Source of the DNA: Telmatactis stephensoni
Lineage: Eukaryota; Cnidaria; Anthozoa; Actiniaria; Isophelliidae
Assembly: GCA_029948255.1 (NCBI GenBank)
Contig: JALIZF010001274.1
Location: 146,229 to 210,228, forward strand
DNA: 64,000 bases
Direction of reading: 5' to 3'
The translations under genes were made by a program, and so were the position numbers. The notes under the pieces were generated by a model, which had not been told where the DNA came from, ran no database searches, and was given only the letters and a program-made list of their open reading frames with translations. Positions 36,095-45,802 of the stretch are shown here, piece after piece; the first letter of the stretch is position 1, and each line of letters opens with the position of its first letter.

Positions 36095-37789
36095 TCAGGT
36101 GTTATTTTGCTCTTTCAGAATTTTCACCCATTCCAAGATTTCTTGGCCTTTAATCACCTCTTCTTCGTTATCGGAGAAGATCTTTTCTTCTGCAAGCTCT
36201 GCAAGATGATCGTATGTTAACTTTGAGTCCTGGAAAGGTTGACGCTCCAATAAAGCCTTGAAATAGTAAGTGGCCAGATGTTTGGAATATCTGTCCAAAA
36301 AGTTGGCATAACTCTTGTGAAAAGCTGCTTTAACTTCATCATCGTCATCATCATCATGATCATCATGGCCAACTCTCAGAGTTTCTTGAGCCAATCGAAA
36401 CTTGGTGTCAGCTTTATGAAGCAGCTCATCATCCTGGATTTCCTGGAACTGCTCCAAAACTTGTAGAGCTTCTTGGATTTGGACGCTGGACAGTTCGTGA
36501 TTGGCATCACGAGACAGTTTTTGAATGCCATCCACTGCTCTTGAGAACTTCTCATACTCGTTAAGGTGCATTTTAATCAATGCTTTAGCTGATCCGTACT
36601 TCTTCAAGTAAAGAGCATAAGCACTGTAAATAAAGGTATTTAGTGTAAACTCGTTGTCTATAGATGAGCATATCAATTCACTGAAAAGACTTTCCAACTT
36701 TATGAGCATTTCAGTAGAAACTGTTGGCTTAATGACCCCTCCTCCTTGGAATTCACATCTAGCATCATACAACTTCCACAAATCCAAAGCGGGGATAACA
36801 TACTTCTTGTTAGTACACCATGCCTTCTGGAGTTTCTCTTCAGCCAGTAAAAAAATTCTTTCTTTATCAACTGGAGATTTAGTGGTAAGGTATTTTCTTT
36901 TCAAGAGCTGCCCATGCATACAATGTCAGAACTTTATCACTGTGCGGTGTTAATTCCAAGAGCTTCCGTAGAATTGATTCAGCTTTGTTCATCTTGGAAA
37001 CGTTGTTCCCTGCAGATGAAGTGTAAAATTGAGCCACCTTTCGCAATACAATGGGATTTGTACCCCCAGCATTTTCTGCCTCTTCAGCATATTTTTTGCC
37101 TGACTCTGTCCAAAATCGCGATGAACTTTATTCAAAAACAGAGCAAGGCTAATGGATGCCTGGGCCTTAAGAATGGGAGCATTGCTTGTTATGGCTTTTG
37201 CTCTCAAGCCTTGCCAAATTTCTTCGACTTCTTTGGCTGCAGCATCTTCGTTAGGAATAATTTTCTTTGAGCTAAACAGCAATTTTTGCATACATTTGGC
37301 TTTGGTAAATTTAAACGGCACACTGTCTGGTCTTTTCCTTAGAGCATCATCTATGCAACGTTTTGCTTCTTTAAATCTTTCAGTGTTAAAGCCACCACTC
37401 ACAATAGCAAACGCTTTTTCGGCTCGGCTACTTCTGGGATGCTTTCGCTTCTTCTTCCTTGTAGGATACTATTTGCTTGAAGAAGATTTTCTTCGGCTTC
37501 TTTTTTCGCTAGCCAAGCCATACAAGAAAATGTTACAACCCTTTGGTCGTCGGTTGTGGTCTTTTCGAGTGCTTTGTTAAAGAAAGATCGGGCCTTTCCA
37601 AAATTTTTCAGTTTGGTGTTGTAATAACCATTTAGGTTGCACCACTGCACTTCAAAGTACTGATCATCGTCGTAGTCCTCTTCAAGATCTCATCTCTACA
37701 GTACGACCAGGAACATCCTGTTCAAGTTTTTTCCAAGTAAAGTGACATGAAAGATGTTCAAGCTGCTTGTGCAAAACTTCGAATTCCAT
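36095..37789 (-). pseudogene. IFIT-like tetratricopeptide gene, broken copy A
   Basis: Minus-strand copy of the intact gene at 42881-44557. It begins at 37789 with the diagnostic SCHFTW segment and then breaks. An early deletion near 37690, a frame change near 37400 and a 4-base insertion near 36915 divide it into at least four frames (37789-about 37690, 37650-37399, 37402-36989, 36919-36095). The last segment has an expanded aspartate run (GATCATCATGATGATGATGA-type codons near 36340-36365) missing from the other copy. Similarity to copy B runs the whole length at high identity, so this is a recent duplicate that has lost function unless spliced. Confidence 0.8.
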
Positions 37790-37959
37790 GTTGAGTTCAA
37801 ACTTTGTCTTTGTCTTTTTCTTGTTATTCGATCCCTTACCAGTCAGCAAATTAAATGAAAGCTTTTAAGAGCTACGTCTCTTTTATACTTTGAAGTGATA
37901 TTATTTTTTGCTCAATGACGTAGGATGTTCCGGGGAAAAAATTGGAATTCCAAGAAACT

Positions 37960-38245
37960 GTTATGAGAATCAATCAGTTCATTTAAAAACGCGCTGAAGA
38001 AGCACTACTTAGAAATACAAAAAGAAATGCCTCATTTCAATCCTTAATTATTAATTTTTATTTATCACATTTCCTATCGTTGCATGTTATCTTGAACTTA
38101 TTGTAAATAGTTTTATATATATTTAATGCTTGTTACTTAGTTTTTAGAATGAGGGCCACAAGTTTATAAGTATTCTATGCCATTACGTGCTACCCTCATT
38201 AAATAAAGACTTTATTATCATTATTATTATTATATTAATAATGGC
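37960..38245. mobile_element. Retroposon-like insertion in arm A
   Basis: Absent from arm B. It ends in GAGGGCCACAAGTTTATAAG, GTGCTACCCTCATTAAATAA and an ATT/TTA run. The same tail occurs at 40182-40240. Borders are approximate. It is a likely SINE or truncated LINE inserted after the duplication. Confidence 0.45.
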
Positions 38246-40956
38246 TAATGTCACGCTGTGATATTTTCATTTGTCGTCAAGATACGACGCAGAGGGAAAA
38301 ACCCTAAAAAGGTTAAATGGTCATTAAAGAATTCTATAGCAATTTCGAATTCATCGACCAATGCAACCTCCACGTGCAATAAGAAGGCCAGGAATGTTGT
38401 GCAATTCAAACTTTTCTTCCTCGTTTTCTTGTTCTTCGATTTTTCAGCAAACAGCTAATGAAAACTGTGAAGATCTACGTATCGCATTTTATTGGATGTT
38501 CCGGGAAAAAAAACTTGATTCGAATTCAAAAATTTTTTTTTTACAAATGAGCATTGTCATGCTGTGATATTTACATTTGTCTCCATGCTATGACGCAAAC
38601 TAAAAAAGTTTGAATATTCTGTATATGTTCTCCAAAAATTCATCGACCAAAACAATATTCAAGTGCAACAAAGGACGTTACAAATGTAGGCTTCTCTTAA
38701 CGGTAATTTCTTACAGATTATATTTTTAGTTTTATAATTTTTCCGTGCCAAAATTTATATGAAATCCTAGCTTTAACTATACGTTGTCAAAAGAATGTCA
38801 GCTCCAAAGATTGTTTTCTTGGGTGATTTTTATGTCTTATGGGATCTCAAGGAGATTATAGACAACTCATGTTGCTATAAAATTTATATAATTTTATCCA
38901 AAACAAGTGATTCGAAAGTGATATTTAAGGATATAATGCTGAGATTGCAGATTTTGGCAGATGTTCTAGAGGGCAGATTCAAGGAAAATCCCTCGTTGTT
39001 CTTTGAATTGTCAACAATAAAACAGAAAAAATGTATACGCCGTGCTGTTCATGCATGCCATGAAAGTAGGAAATTGTATTTTTAACCCAATGTTCTTCGG
39101 TGCAAATATACCTCTTCTTTAATAATGTCGAAAATGTTTTGCATACTGGTTGTGGTATTCATCTACTTAGTGATGCAGATAAAATCAATCAATCAATCAA
39201 CGGTGGTTTAGGAAAATATTCAAGTTCTTTATTCACACACAAATTATACAATACACATACATAATTGCAAGGGAAAAACATACTTATAAAATCACTACAT
39301 GATTGCAAAAATAAATACATCATTGTTTGTAAATAAATAAAATTTATTTAATCACTAATATCCCTCAGGGTCATGGTATTACTTATAATAAACGGCCCGC
39401 GAAAACGCCCTGTAAAAGTCCCTTTTTTCATTTTCACTGAAAGTCTATTTCTCTAAAGAGTCTATTGCATATCACATTAATGTTTATCCATTCATAATAT
39501 AAAGAAAAAGAAAAGAAAAGAAAGAAAGAAAGAAAGAGATAAAAGATTCACGTTTTCAGTTTTTAGTCCAACTATCTTTTCTTGACTAAGATGAGGTAGT
39601 ATCTAAACGTGATCTAAAACCTTTCACTATTTTTTCTTTTCACTTATCTGATCACATATTAGTAACTATAGACCATCGACTTTTTTAGCGAAATTGCCTC
39701 ACGTGATTCCTCCTCACATGGTTTGAAGAAACAGTTTGGCAAAAATTAATTATGCTTATCAAGAGTGTTTCATTGGGAGTATAGTTGTGACGAATGACGC
39801 TTAAAAATGTTTCTTTTCGACGGTTGACGGTTAATTCTACTCTTTGACGGTTAAAATAAACCAATTGAATATTACTAACCAATAGTTAAAGGGGTACTTC
39901 GATGAAAATCGATAAAAATTTAAAATGAATTGAAACTTGGTTCAATGTATCTATATGTGACCAATAATCACCAAGCAATGTATTTTCATCAAATTCCAAA
40001 GGTACAGATAAAAAGTTATCACGTATTTTAGCATCTACATTGTGTATCTATGACGTCATAAGTACAACCCTATTGTTCTTTTCGATCTTAAACCAAAATG
40101 TCTTGGTGATAATATGAATAAAATGCAGTATTTTTGGGATAGTAGGTTTTATGTTTATCTATATTGGTCGTTAATTCTAGAGGGCCACAAGTTTATTAGC
40201 CTTTGGCTATTTAGTGCTACCCTCATGAAATAAAGGATTTATTGACGTCAACTTAGGAATTAACCACTTTCCAATTTTGACCTACTTTCATCCAAGTACC
40301 CCTTTAACCATTAATTTTTATGAAATTACATTGCTAGTTGTTGCTACCGTTGTTTAACTTGCCCATTGTCATATATTGCGGTTTAATGTTTAACCAGGAA
40401 ATACAATGAATCTGTGAAGGGATTAGTTCGAAACAATGTGCAAACTTCTATGACCTTTATCAAAGTTTTGCATGAATGCATTAAAACAGTGAAAATGTTA
40501 CTAGACCTTTGCACCAAGGGTTTACTCGTAGACTAGGCGCATATTCGAAAACTCAGACACCTGGAGGCATTTGGGGTAAAAGCTGGTAACATAACTATTC
40601 TAAACTGATTTTTCATGCTGAATGCGAATATGACTGTTACCAAGACGTATTCTGCAATCTTATACATCTAAATGACGTATTTTGTGAATTGCTACAGTCA
40701 TTTCATACTAACGGCTTTTTCATGTAATTCAAAATTCAAACCATGACCATAGCTGGAAAAAGCACATCAAAATCAGTAAAACTGTGAAGTTTGAAGGATA
40801 TAAGTTGAAAAATCAAGGAGATACGAGTTTTGAAAAATCGAAATTTTGTATGAAAATACTTGTTGTTGTGCAAGAGATATACCAACAAATTTCGATACAT
40901 GCATTTATTAATTATATACATATCGAGATCTACTTACTAAAATTCATTGCTCTCAG

Positions 40957-41071
40957 CCAATCAGAATGCGCGTATCGTTTTCTTCACGCTTGAGAAAAAC
41001 GATACGTCCAATCAGAAGCCGCGTATCGCTTTTTTCACGCGTGAGATAAACGATACGTCCAATCAGAAGCG
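40957..41071. repeat. 51-bp tandem repeat with CCAATCAGAA and CGTATCG units
   Basis: CCAATCAGAA occurs at 40957, 41008 and 41059. Each of the first two copies is followed by GCGTATCG(T/C)TTT, a CACGC stem and AACGATACGT, so each unit can form a CGTATCG/CGATACG hairpin. Three CCAAT boxes spaced at 51 bp could act in a promoter, but no confident gene follows. Confidence 0.6.
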
Positions 41072-41178
41072 ACTTCATATCTGATGAAAATTTTTCTTCA
41101 GCACTTTTTATCGAAGGATTTTCAGTCTTGGCTGTTCAATTAATCTTTATTTAGTGAGAATTCAAGCAGATAATAAGC

Positions 41179-41505
41179 TCATTCATCACAAAAGTCATCG
41201 ATGTCATGCAAAATAAGAACTCTATGGGGAAAAAGATTTTCAAAACCATGCTGTGCTGCGGCAAAAGCGAAGGAGGATTCACGGCCGGCAGTTTCAGAGT
41301 CACTGAATGGAAATTTAGTCCAAATGAGCTCTTTCGGTAACAAATGCTTGGAGAAAAACACTGATAAATCAAGTTCAAGATAATTTATTTCAAGTTTTGA
41401 GGGACATTTGAAACGCCAGGTATGTTTAACGGGCGTGAATTTGACCGTAAGTTTGTCTTTGAATGAACTCAAATTCTTCGCATTGCTCGTTTTGTAAACA
41501 AACAC
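41179..41505 (-). CDS. Hypothetical 108-residue ORF
   Basis: An ATG-initiated frame starting MFVYKTSNAK with balanced composition, directly facing the CCAAT-repeat region. No domain, signal peptide or membrane segment was recognised. It could be a first exon or a repeat-borne frame; evidence for translation is weak. Confidence 0.2.
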   Translation of the reverse strand: MFVYKTSNAKNLSSFKDKLTVKFTPVKHTWRFKCPSKLEINYLELDLSVFFSKHLLPKELIWTKFPFSDSETAGRESSFAFAAAQHGFENLFPHRVLILHDIDDFCDE

Positions 41506-42329
41506 CTGTCAGTGAGCAAAAAGTCCAAGTTACACTGAAAAGAATTATAATTTTATACTTTAATTCACTTTATATAAATACATATTAGTTTTGTTTTGGT
41601 TTGACGTCTGTTTGTTATTTAAACTTTGTTTTGAAGAGTTTTTTGTGCTTTTTGATATCACAAAATCTTGACCGTGAAAAAGCAACCATTTTCACAGCAA
41701 AACGACAAAAATTTATCGAAATCTCGATTTGTATATGATAAACAGAAACTGACACCATGGAAAGTGCTTTGTACCGTTTATATTCACTCGTTGTTTTGTA
41801 TCATAAAACTCACTCGCTCGTTCCTCGCTCGTTCATGTTATGATACTTCACAACTCGTGAATAAAAACCGTACACGCGCACTTTCCATGAAGTGTTCTCT
41901 GTGTACAGCACGGCGTATACATTTTTTCTGTCATTCTATTGTTGACAATTCAAAGAACAACGAGGGATTTTCCCTGAATCTGCCCTCTAGAACATCTGCC
42001 AAAATCTGCAAATCTCAGCATTATATCCTTAAATATCACTTTCGAATCACTTGTTTTGGATAAAATTATATAAATTTTATAGCAACATGAGTTGTCTATA
42101 ATCTCCTTGAGATCCCATAAGACATAAAAATCACCCAAGAAAACAATCTTTGGAGCTGACATTCTTTTGACAACGCATAGTTAAAGCTAGGATTTCATAT
42201 AAATTTTGGCACGGAAAAATTATAAAACTAAAAATATAATCTGTAAGAAATTACCGTTAAGAGAAGCCTACATTTGTAACGTCCTTTGTTGCACTTGAAT
42301 ATTGTTTTGGTCGATGAATTTTTGGACAA

Positions 42330-42880
42330 CATATACAGAATATTCAAACTTTTTTAGGGACTTTCCCTTATGCGTCATAGTATGGAGACAAATGTAAATA
42401 TCACAGCATGACAATGCTCATTTGCAAAACAAATTCTTTTTGAATTCAAATCAAGTTTTTTCCCCGGAGCATCCAATGAAACGGAATACGTAGATCCTCA
42501 TAGTTTTCATTAGCTGTTTGCTGAAAAATCGAAGAACAAGAAAACGAGGAAGAAAAGTTTGAATTGCACATTATTCCTGGCCTTCTTATTGCACGTGGAG
42601 GTTGTTCATATAGAGTTCTATAATGAATATTCAAACTTTTTAGGGGGTTTTCCCTCTGCGTCATAACGCGAAGACAAATGTAAACATCACAGCGTAACAT
42701 TACTCATAATAGGTTCTTGGAATTCAAATCAGATTTTTTTCCCGGAACATCCTACGTCATTGAGCAAAAAATAATATTTCTTCGAAGTATAAAAGAGACG
42801 TAGCTCTTAAAAGCTTTCATTTGCTGACTGCTAAGAGATCGAATAACAAGAAAAAGACAAAGACAAAGTTTGAATTCAAC
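42330..42880 (+). promoter_or_regulatory. Duplicated promoter region of the intact IFIT-like gene
   Basis: Two tandem versions of a region of about 285 bp are visible (about 42335-42600 and 42620-42900). Both contain GAATATTCAAACTTTTT, a kappaB-like site, TGCGTCATA, GACAAATGTAAA(T/C)ATCACAGC, TTTTTTCCC(C)GGA(G/A)CATCC and a leader-like GAA(T/G)AACAAGAAAA. The kappaB-like sites are GGGACTTTCC at 42357-42366 and GGGGTTTTCC within 42643-42654. TTCCCGGAA near 42740 fits the STAT-type TTCNNNGAA pattern. A TATA box TATAAAAG lies at 42788-42795, 85-95 bases before the ATG. Factor binding is inferred from motifs only. Confidence 0.5.
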
Positions 42881-44557
42881 ATGGAATTTCAGGTTTTACA
42901 GAAGCAACTTGAAAATCTTTCATGTCACTTTACTTGGGAAGAACTTGAACAGGATGTTCCTGGTCGTACTGTAGAGATGAACATTGCAGATCTTGATGAA
43001 GACTACGACGATGATCAATACTTTGAAGTTCAGTGGTGCAACCTAAAGGGTTATTACAACACCAAACTGAAGAAATTTGAAAAGGCCCGATCTTTCTTTA
43101 ACAAAGCACTCGAAAAGACCACAACCGACGACCAAAGGGTTGTAACATTTTCTTGCATAGCTTGGCTGGCGAAAAAAGAAGCCGAAGAAAATCTTTTTCA
43201 AGCAAATAGAATCCTACAAGGAAGAAGAAGCGAAAGCATCCCAGAAGTAGCAGCCGAAAAAGCGTTTGCTATTGTGAGTGGTGGCTTTAACACTGAAAGA
43301 TTTAAAGAAGCAAAACGTTGCATAGATGATGCTCTAAGGCAAAGACCAGACAGTGTGCCGTTTAAATTTACCAAAGCCAAATGTATGCAAAAATTGCTGT
43401 TTAGCTCAAAGAAAATTATTCCTAACGAAGATGCTGCAGCCAAAGAAATCGAAAAAATTTGGCAAGACTTGAGAGCAAAAGCCATAACAAGCAATGCTCC
43501 CATTCTTAAGGCCCAGGCATCCATTAGCCTTGCTCTGTTTTTGAATAAAGTTCATCGCGATTTTGGACAGAGTGGTAAAAAATATGCTGAAGAGGCAGAA
43601 AATGCTGGGGGTACAAATCCCACTGTATTGCGAAAGGTGGCTCAATTTTACACTTCATCTGCAGGGAACAACGTTTCCAGGATGGATAAGGCTGATTCAA
43701 TTCTACAGAAGCTCTTGAAATTAACACCGCTCAGCGATAAAGTTCTGACATTGTATGGGCAGCTCTTGAAAAGAAAATACCTTAACACAAAATCTCCAGT
43801 TGATAAAGAAAGAATTTTTTTACTGGCTGAAGAGAAACTCCAGAAGGCATGGTGTGCTAACAAGAAGTATGTTATCCCCGCTTTGGATTTGTGGCAGCTG
43901 TATGATGCTAGATGTGAATTCCAAGGAGGAGGGGTTATTAAGCCAACAGTTTCTACTGAAATGCTCATAAAGTTGGAAAGTCTTTTCAGTGAATTGATAT
44001 ACTCATCTATAGACAACGAGTTTACACTAAATACCGTTATTTACAGTGCTTATGCTCTTTACTTGAAGAAGTACGGACAGGCATTGGTAAAAATACACCT
44101 TGACGAGTATGCGAAGTTCTCAAGCGCAGTGGATGCCATCCAGGAAATGTCTCGTGATGCTAATCAAGAACTTTCCAACGTCCAAATTCAAATCCAAGAA
44201 GCTCTACAAGTTTTGGAGCAGTTCCAGGAAATCCAGGATGATCAGCTGCTTCACAAAGCTGATGTCAAGTTTCGATTGGCTCAAGAAACTCTGAGAGCTG
44301 GCCATGATAAAGATACCGCCAAAGTAGCTTTTCACAAGAGTTATGCCAAGTTTCTTGACAAGTATTCCAAAGACCTGGCTATTTATTATTTCAAGACTTC
44401 ATTGGAGCGTCAACCTTTCCAGTCCTCAAAGCTTACATATGATCATCTTGTAAAGCTTGCAGAAGAAAACATCTTCTCCGATAACGAACAAGAGGTGATT
44501 AAAGGCCAAGAAATCTTGGAATGGGTGAAAATTCTGAAAGAGCAAAATAACATCTGA
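42881..44557 (+). CDS. IFIT-like tetratricopeptide repeat protein, intact copy B
   Basis: 558 residues, all helical and TPR-like. The N-terminal LENLSCHFTWEELE segment matches the CHFTW signature at the start of vertebrate interferon-induced proteins with tetratricopeptide repeats. TPR-type helix pairs follow (for example YNTKLKKFEKARSFFNKALE around residues 58-77, and FKEAKRCIDDAL). The length is in the upper range of the family (about 470-500 in vertebrates). IFIT proteins act in cytosolic innate immunity, some binding viral RNA 5' ends; that role in this host is inference. The start is set at the ATG of 42881 because the upstream in-frame extension has no ATG and matches leader sequence. 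The gene is intronless after the ATG. Confidence 0.8.
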   Translation: MEFQVLQKQLENLSCHFTWEELEQDVPGRTVEMNIADLDEDYDDDQYFEVQWCNLKGYYNTKLKKFEKARSFFNKALEKTTTDDQRVVTFSCIAWLAKKEAEENLFQANRILQGRRSESIPEVAAEKAFAIVSGGFNTERFKEAKRCIDDALRQRPDSVPFKFTKAKCMQKLLFSSKKIIPNEDAAAKEIEKIWQDLRAKAITSNAPILKAQASISLALFLNKVHRDFGQSGKKYAEEAENAGGTNPTVLRKVAQFYTSSAGNNVSRMDKADSILQKLLKLTPLSDKVLTLYGQLLKRKYLNTKSPVDKERIFLLAEEKLQKAWCANKKYVIPALDLWQLYDARCEFQGGGVIKPTVSTEMLIKLESLFSELIYSSIDNEFTLNTVIYSAYALYLKKYGQALVKIHLDEYAKFSSAVDAIQEMSRDANQELSNVQIQIQEALQVLEQFQEIQDDQLLHKADVKFRLAQETLRAGHDKDTAKVAFHKSYAKFLDKYSKDLAIYYFKTSLERQPFQSSKLTYDHLVKLAEENIFSDNEQEVIKGQEILEWVKILKEQNNI

Positions 44558-44636
44558 GGACGAGACTGTATGCCTTGATATTTTAAAAGACCATGCGAGA
44601 AATTGTGTATTGCTTGATGATCTATCATGTATAGGA

Positions 44637-44708
44637 GGCAGCATGGTCGAGTGGTCAGAGCGTCGGTCTTGGAATCCTGCGAGCCGGAGTTCGAGTCTCG
44701 CTCTGGCC
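44637..44708 (+). other. tRNA-like sequence, copy B, at the viral junction
   Basis: 72 nt matching 35944-36015: A-box-like TGGTCGAGTGGTC, loop CTTGGAA, B-box-like GAGTTCGAGTCT, ending CGCTCTGGCC. Stems contain mismatches, so it is probably a tRNA-derived SINE head. The next base, 44709, starts the terminal repeat of the viral element. Copy A continues at this point with unrelated ACTAGTTGAG, which fixes the junction to within one base. Confidence 0.6.
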
Positions 44709-44799
44709 AGCAGCAGTAAGGGTTTATCTCGATCGCGCCTTGTGATTTACAGGGCCTGCCTGTATAGATCTAGGGGTGTCCACATCAGGGATTCTCTGC
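44709..44799 (+). repeat. Left terminal inverted repeat
   Basis: 91 bp starting AGCAGCAGTAAGGG and ending GGGATTCTCTGC. It matches the reverse complement of 63060-63150 with about 8 mismatches (about 91 percent). The outer ten bases are identical and three of the next four differ. Confidence 0.9.
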
Positions 44800-44873
44800 A
44801 TATTTCTAGGGTGTTTTTGGCCAAAGTGATTAAAAGACTGCTGCTGGAGAGTAAAAGAAATAAGTGTTATATA

Positions 44874-45464
44874 ATGTGTTGCAATGCCCCTCAAGTAGAT
44901 TACGAAAAGTATACAGTTTGCTCTAATTGCCTGCGACGTGAAATTAAGCCCCCAGAGCCGAGGCCTTTAAAGTGTTGTGGTAGGCGAATGACCATAGAAG
45001 AAGACACTTCGGCCGTGTGTGAAATCTGTGGCCGTATAGTTTTTAATGCGGTGCCCTGTGCTACCTTTGGTCAATGTTATGCTAACGGCGGTCGTAAAAA
45101 GACGCCATATAAGAGAATTATTTACTTTAGAAAGTGGATGCGAATTATTTTAGGTTTAGAGCCAGTCTATGTTGATAAGAAAACCTTACGGCAGATAAAA
45201 GCTCATCTCAAAGAACCCACGCCACAGGGTTTGAAAAAGACTCTAAAAAAATTAAAGCTACAAAAATATAATAATGGCATTTCTTATATTTTGTCAGAAA
45301 TAACCGGAGAAAAAATTCCCGACGTTTCTATGCAAATTATGCGTAGGGCCGAGAGTATGTTTATTCAGCTGCGGGGGGAAATCCCTTATTACCCTGACGT
45401 CATCTACAAAATATTTTATGACATCGACCCCAACCACCCCCTATTGAGATGGATTCCTGGTTGA
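44874..45464 (+). CDS. VLTF3-like viral late transcription factor
   Basis: 196 residues starting at an ATG embedded in TTATATAATG; the longer upstream frame only reads through the terminal repeat and lacks an ATG. The first about 70 residues hold cysteine pairs of a zinc ribbon (CSNC, CCG, CEICG). Then come YKRIIYFRKWM, TPQGLKKTLKKLKLQKY and a C-terminal YPDVIYKIFYDIDPNHPLL block. This order and spacing fit the VLTF3 family of nucleocytoviruses, which directs late gene transcription. It is the leftmost gene and is followed by a strong terminator-like hairpin. The identification is by motif pattern only; the core looks shorter than in giant viruses. Confidence 0.75.
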   Translation: MCCNAPQVDYEKYTVCSNCLRREIKPPEPRPLKCCGRRMTIEEDTSAVCEICGRIVFNAVPCATFGQCYANGGRKKTPYKRIIYFRKWMRIILGLEPVYVDKKTLRQIKAHLKEPTPQGLKKTLKKLKLQKYNNGISYILSEITGEKIPDVSMQIMRRAESMFIQLRGEIPYYPDVIYKIFYDIDPNHPLLRWIPG

Positions 45465-45523
45465 TGACTCATCGGGACTTCCCCTTTGAGAATAAAAAAG
45501 AGCAAAACTGGCTTTTTGGCCAG

Positions 45524-45587
45524 AAACCCCGTCGGGGAATAGATCGACTCGGAAGCTAATGCGTATTCCCCGACGGGGTTTTTTGAC
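45524..45587 (+). terminator. 17-bp perfect hairpin followed by T-run
   Basis: AAACCCCGTCGGGGAAT (45524-45540) is exactly complementary to ATTCCCCGACGGGGTTT (45565-45581), with a 24-base loop and six T after the stem. Each arm is itself close to a palindrome (CCCCGTCGGGG). It lies about 60 bases after the VLTF3-like stop codon, so termination of that transcript is the simplest reading. Confidence 0.6.
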
Positions 45588-45725
45588 TTTGTATTTTAAT
45601 TTCATATTTTTTTTGTATTTTTGTTTGACTTTGTATTGATTTTAATTTCATTATTTGTGACACTTTGGCCACTTCTGTTTCATTGTTTGACTTTGTATTG
45701 TGGAACTCCTCGTCGCGAGGCTGAA

Positions 45726-45802
45726 CCACTATATATCGACCGGTTTTATATTAATTGCCGGTCGTACAATGGTATATAGTGGAGGGGATTCACTATATAC
45801 CA
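45726..45802. repeat. Alternative stem-loops around CACTATATA
   Basis: CCACTATATA (45726-45735) pairs with TATATAGTGG (45773-45782), enclosing CGACCGG (45737-45743) paired with CCGGTCG (45758-45764). TGGTATATAGTG (45770-45781) can instead pair with CACTATATACCA (45791-45802), giving two mutually exclusive folds or a cruciform. Confidence 0.55.

Larger units (their letters stand above)
35944..39050. repeat. Inverted duplication, arm A
   Basis: This segment (tRNA-like sequence, IFIT-like gene, upstream region, 38795-39050) is matched in reverse orientation by 41911-44708. Homology ends at the tRNA-like 3' end on the outside, and on the inside just after TGTATACGCCGTGCTGT. Arm A is longer mainly because of an insertion at about 37960-38245 that carries a retroposon-type 3' tail (GAGGGCCACAAGTTTAT...AATAAAG, TTATTA run). 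Confidence 0.8.
39051..41910. other. Spacer of the inverted duplication
   Basis: About 2.9 kb between the two arms. It contains the second copy of the 34838 repeat (40562-40855), the retroposon tail at 40182-40240, a GAAA run near 39505-39540 and a CCAAT-rich tandem repeat (40957-41071). The 108-codon minus frame at 41179-41505 has no recognised domain. Confidence 0.6.
41911..44708. repeat. Inverted duplication, arm B
   Basis: Reverse-orientation counterpart of 35944-39050 with the intact IFIT-like gene. A 70-codon frame at 41950-42162 (-) corresponds to a 96-codon frame at 38795-39085 (+) but is shifted by one base. The two arms therefore do not conserve that frame, and it is probably not a gene. 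The outer border coincides with the left end of the viral element. Confidence 0.8.

Noticed and set aside
38795..42162. 96/70-codon protein starting MSAPKIVFLGDFYVLWDL present in both arms
   Set aside because: The two copies differ by a one-base shift that changes the C-terminal half. DNA identity outside the frame is as high as inside, so there is no sign of selection for the protein.
44637..44708. Functional tRNA gene (anticodon TGG)
   Set aside because: Acceptor, T and anticodon stems all contain mismatches and no conserved 3' terminator follows; a SINE head or pseudogene is more likely.
44610..44873. N-terminal extension of the VLTF3-like protein across the tRNA-like sequence and terminal repeat
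   Set aside because: It has no ATG and runs through host DNA and the TIR. The ATG at 44874 has the element's start motif and leaves a complete zinc ribbon.
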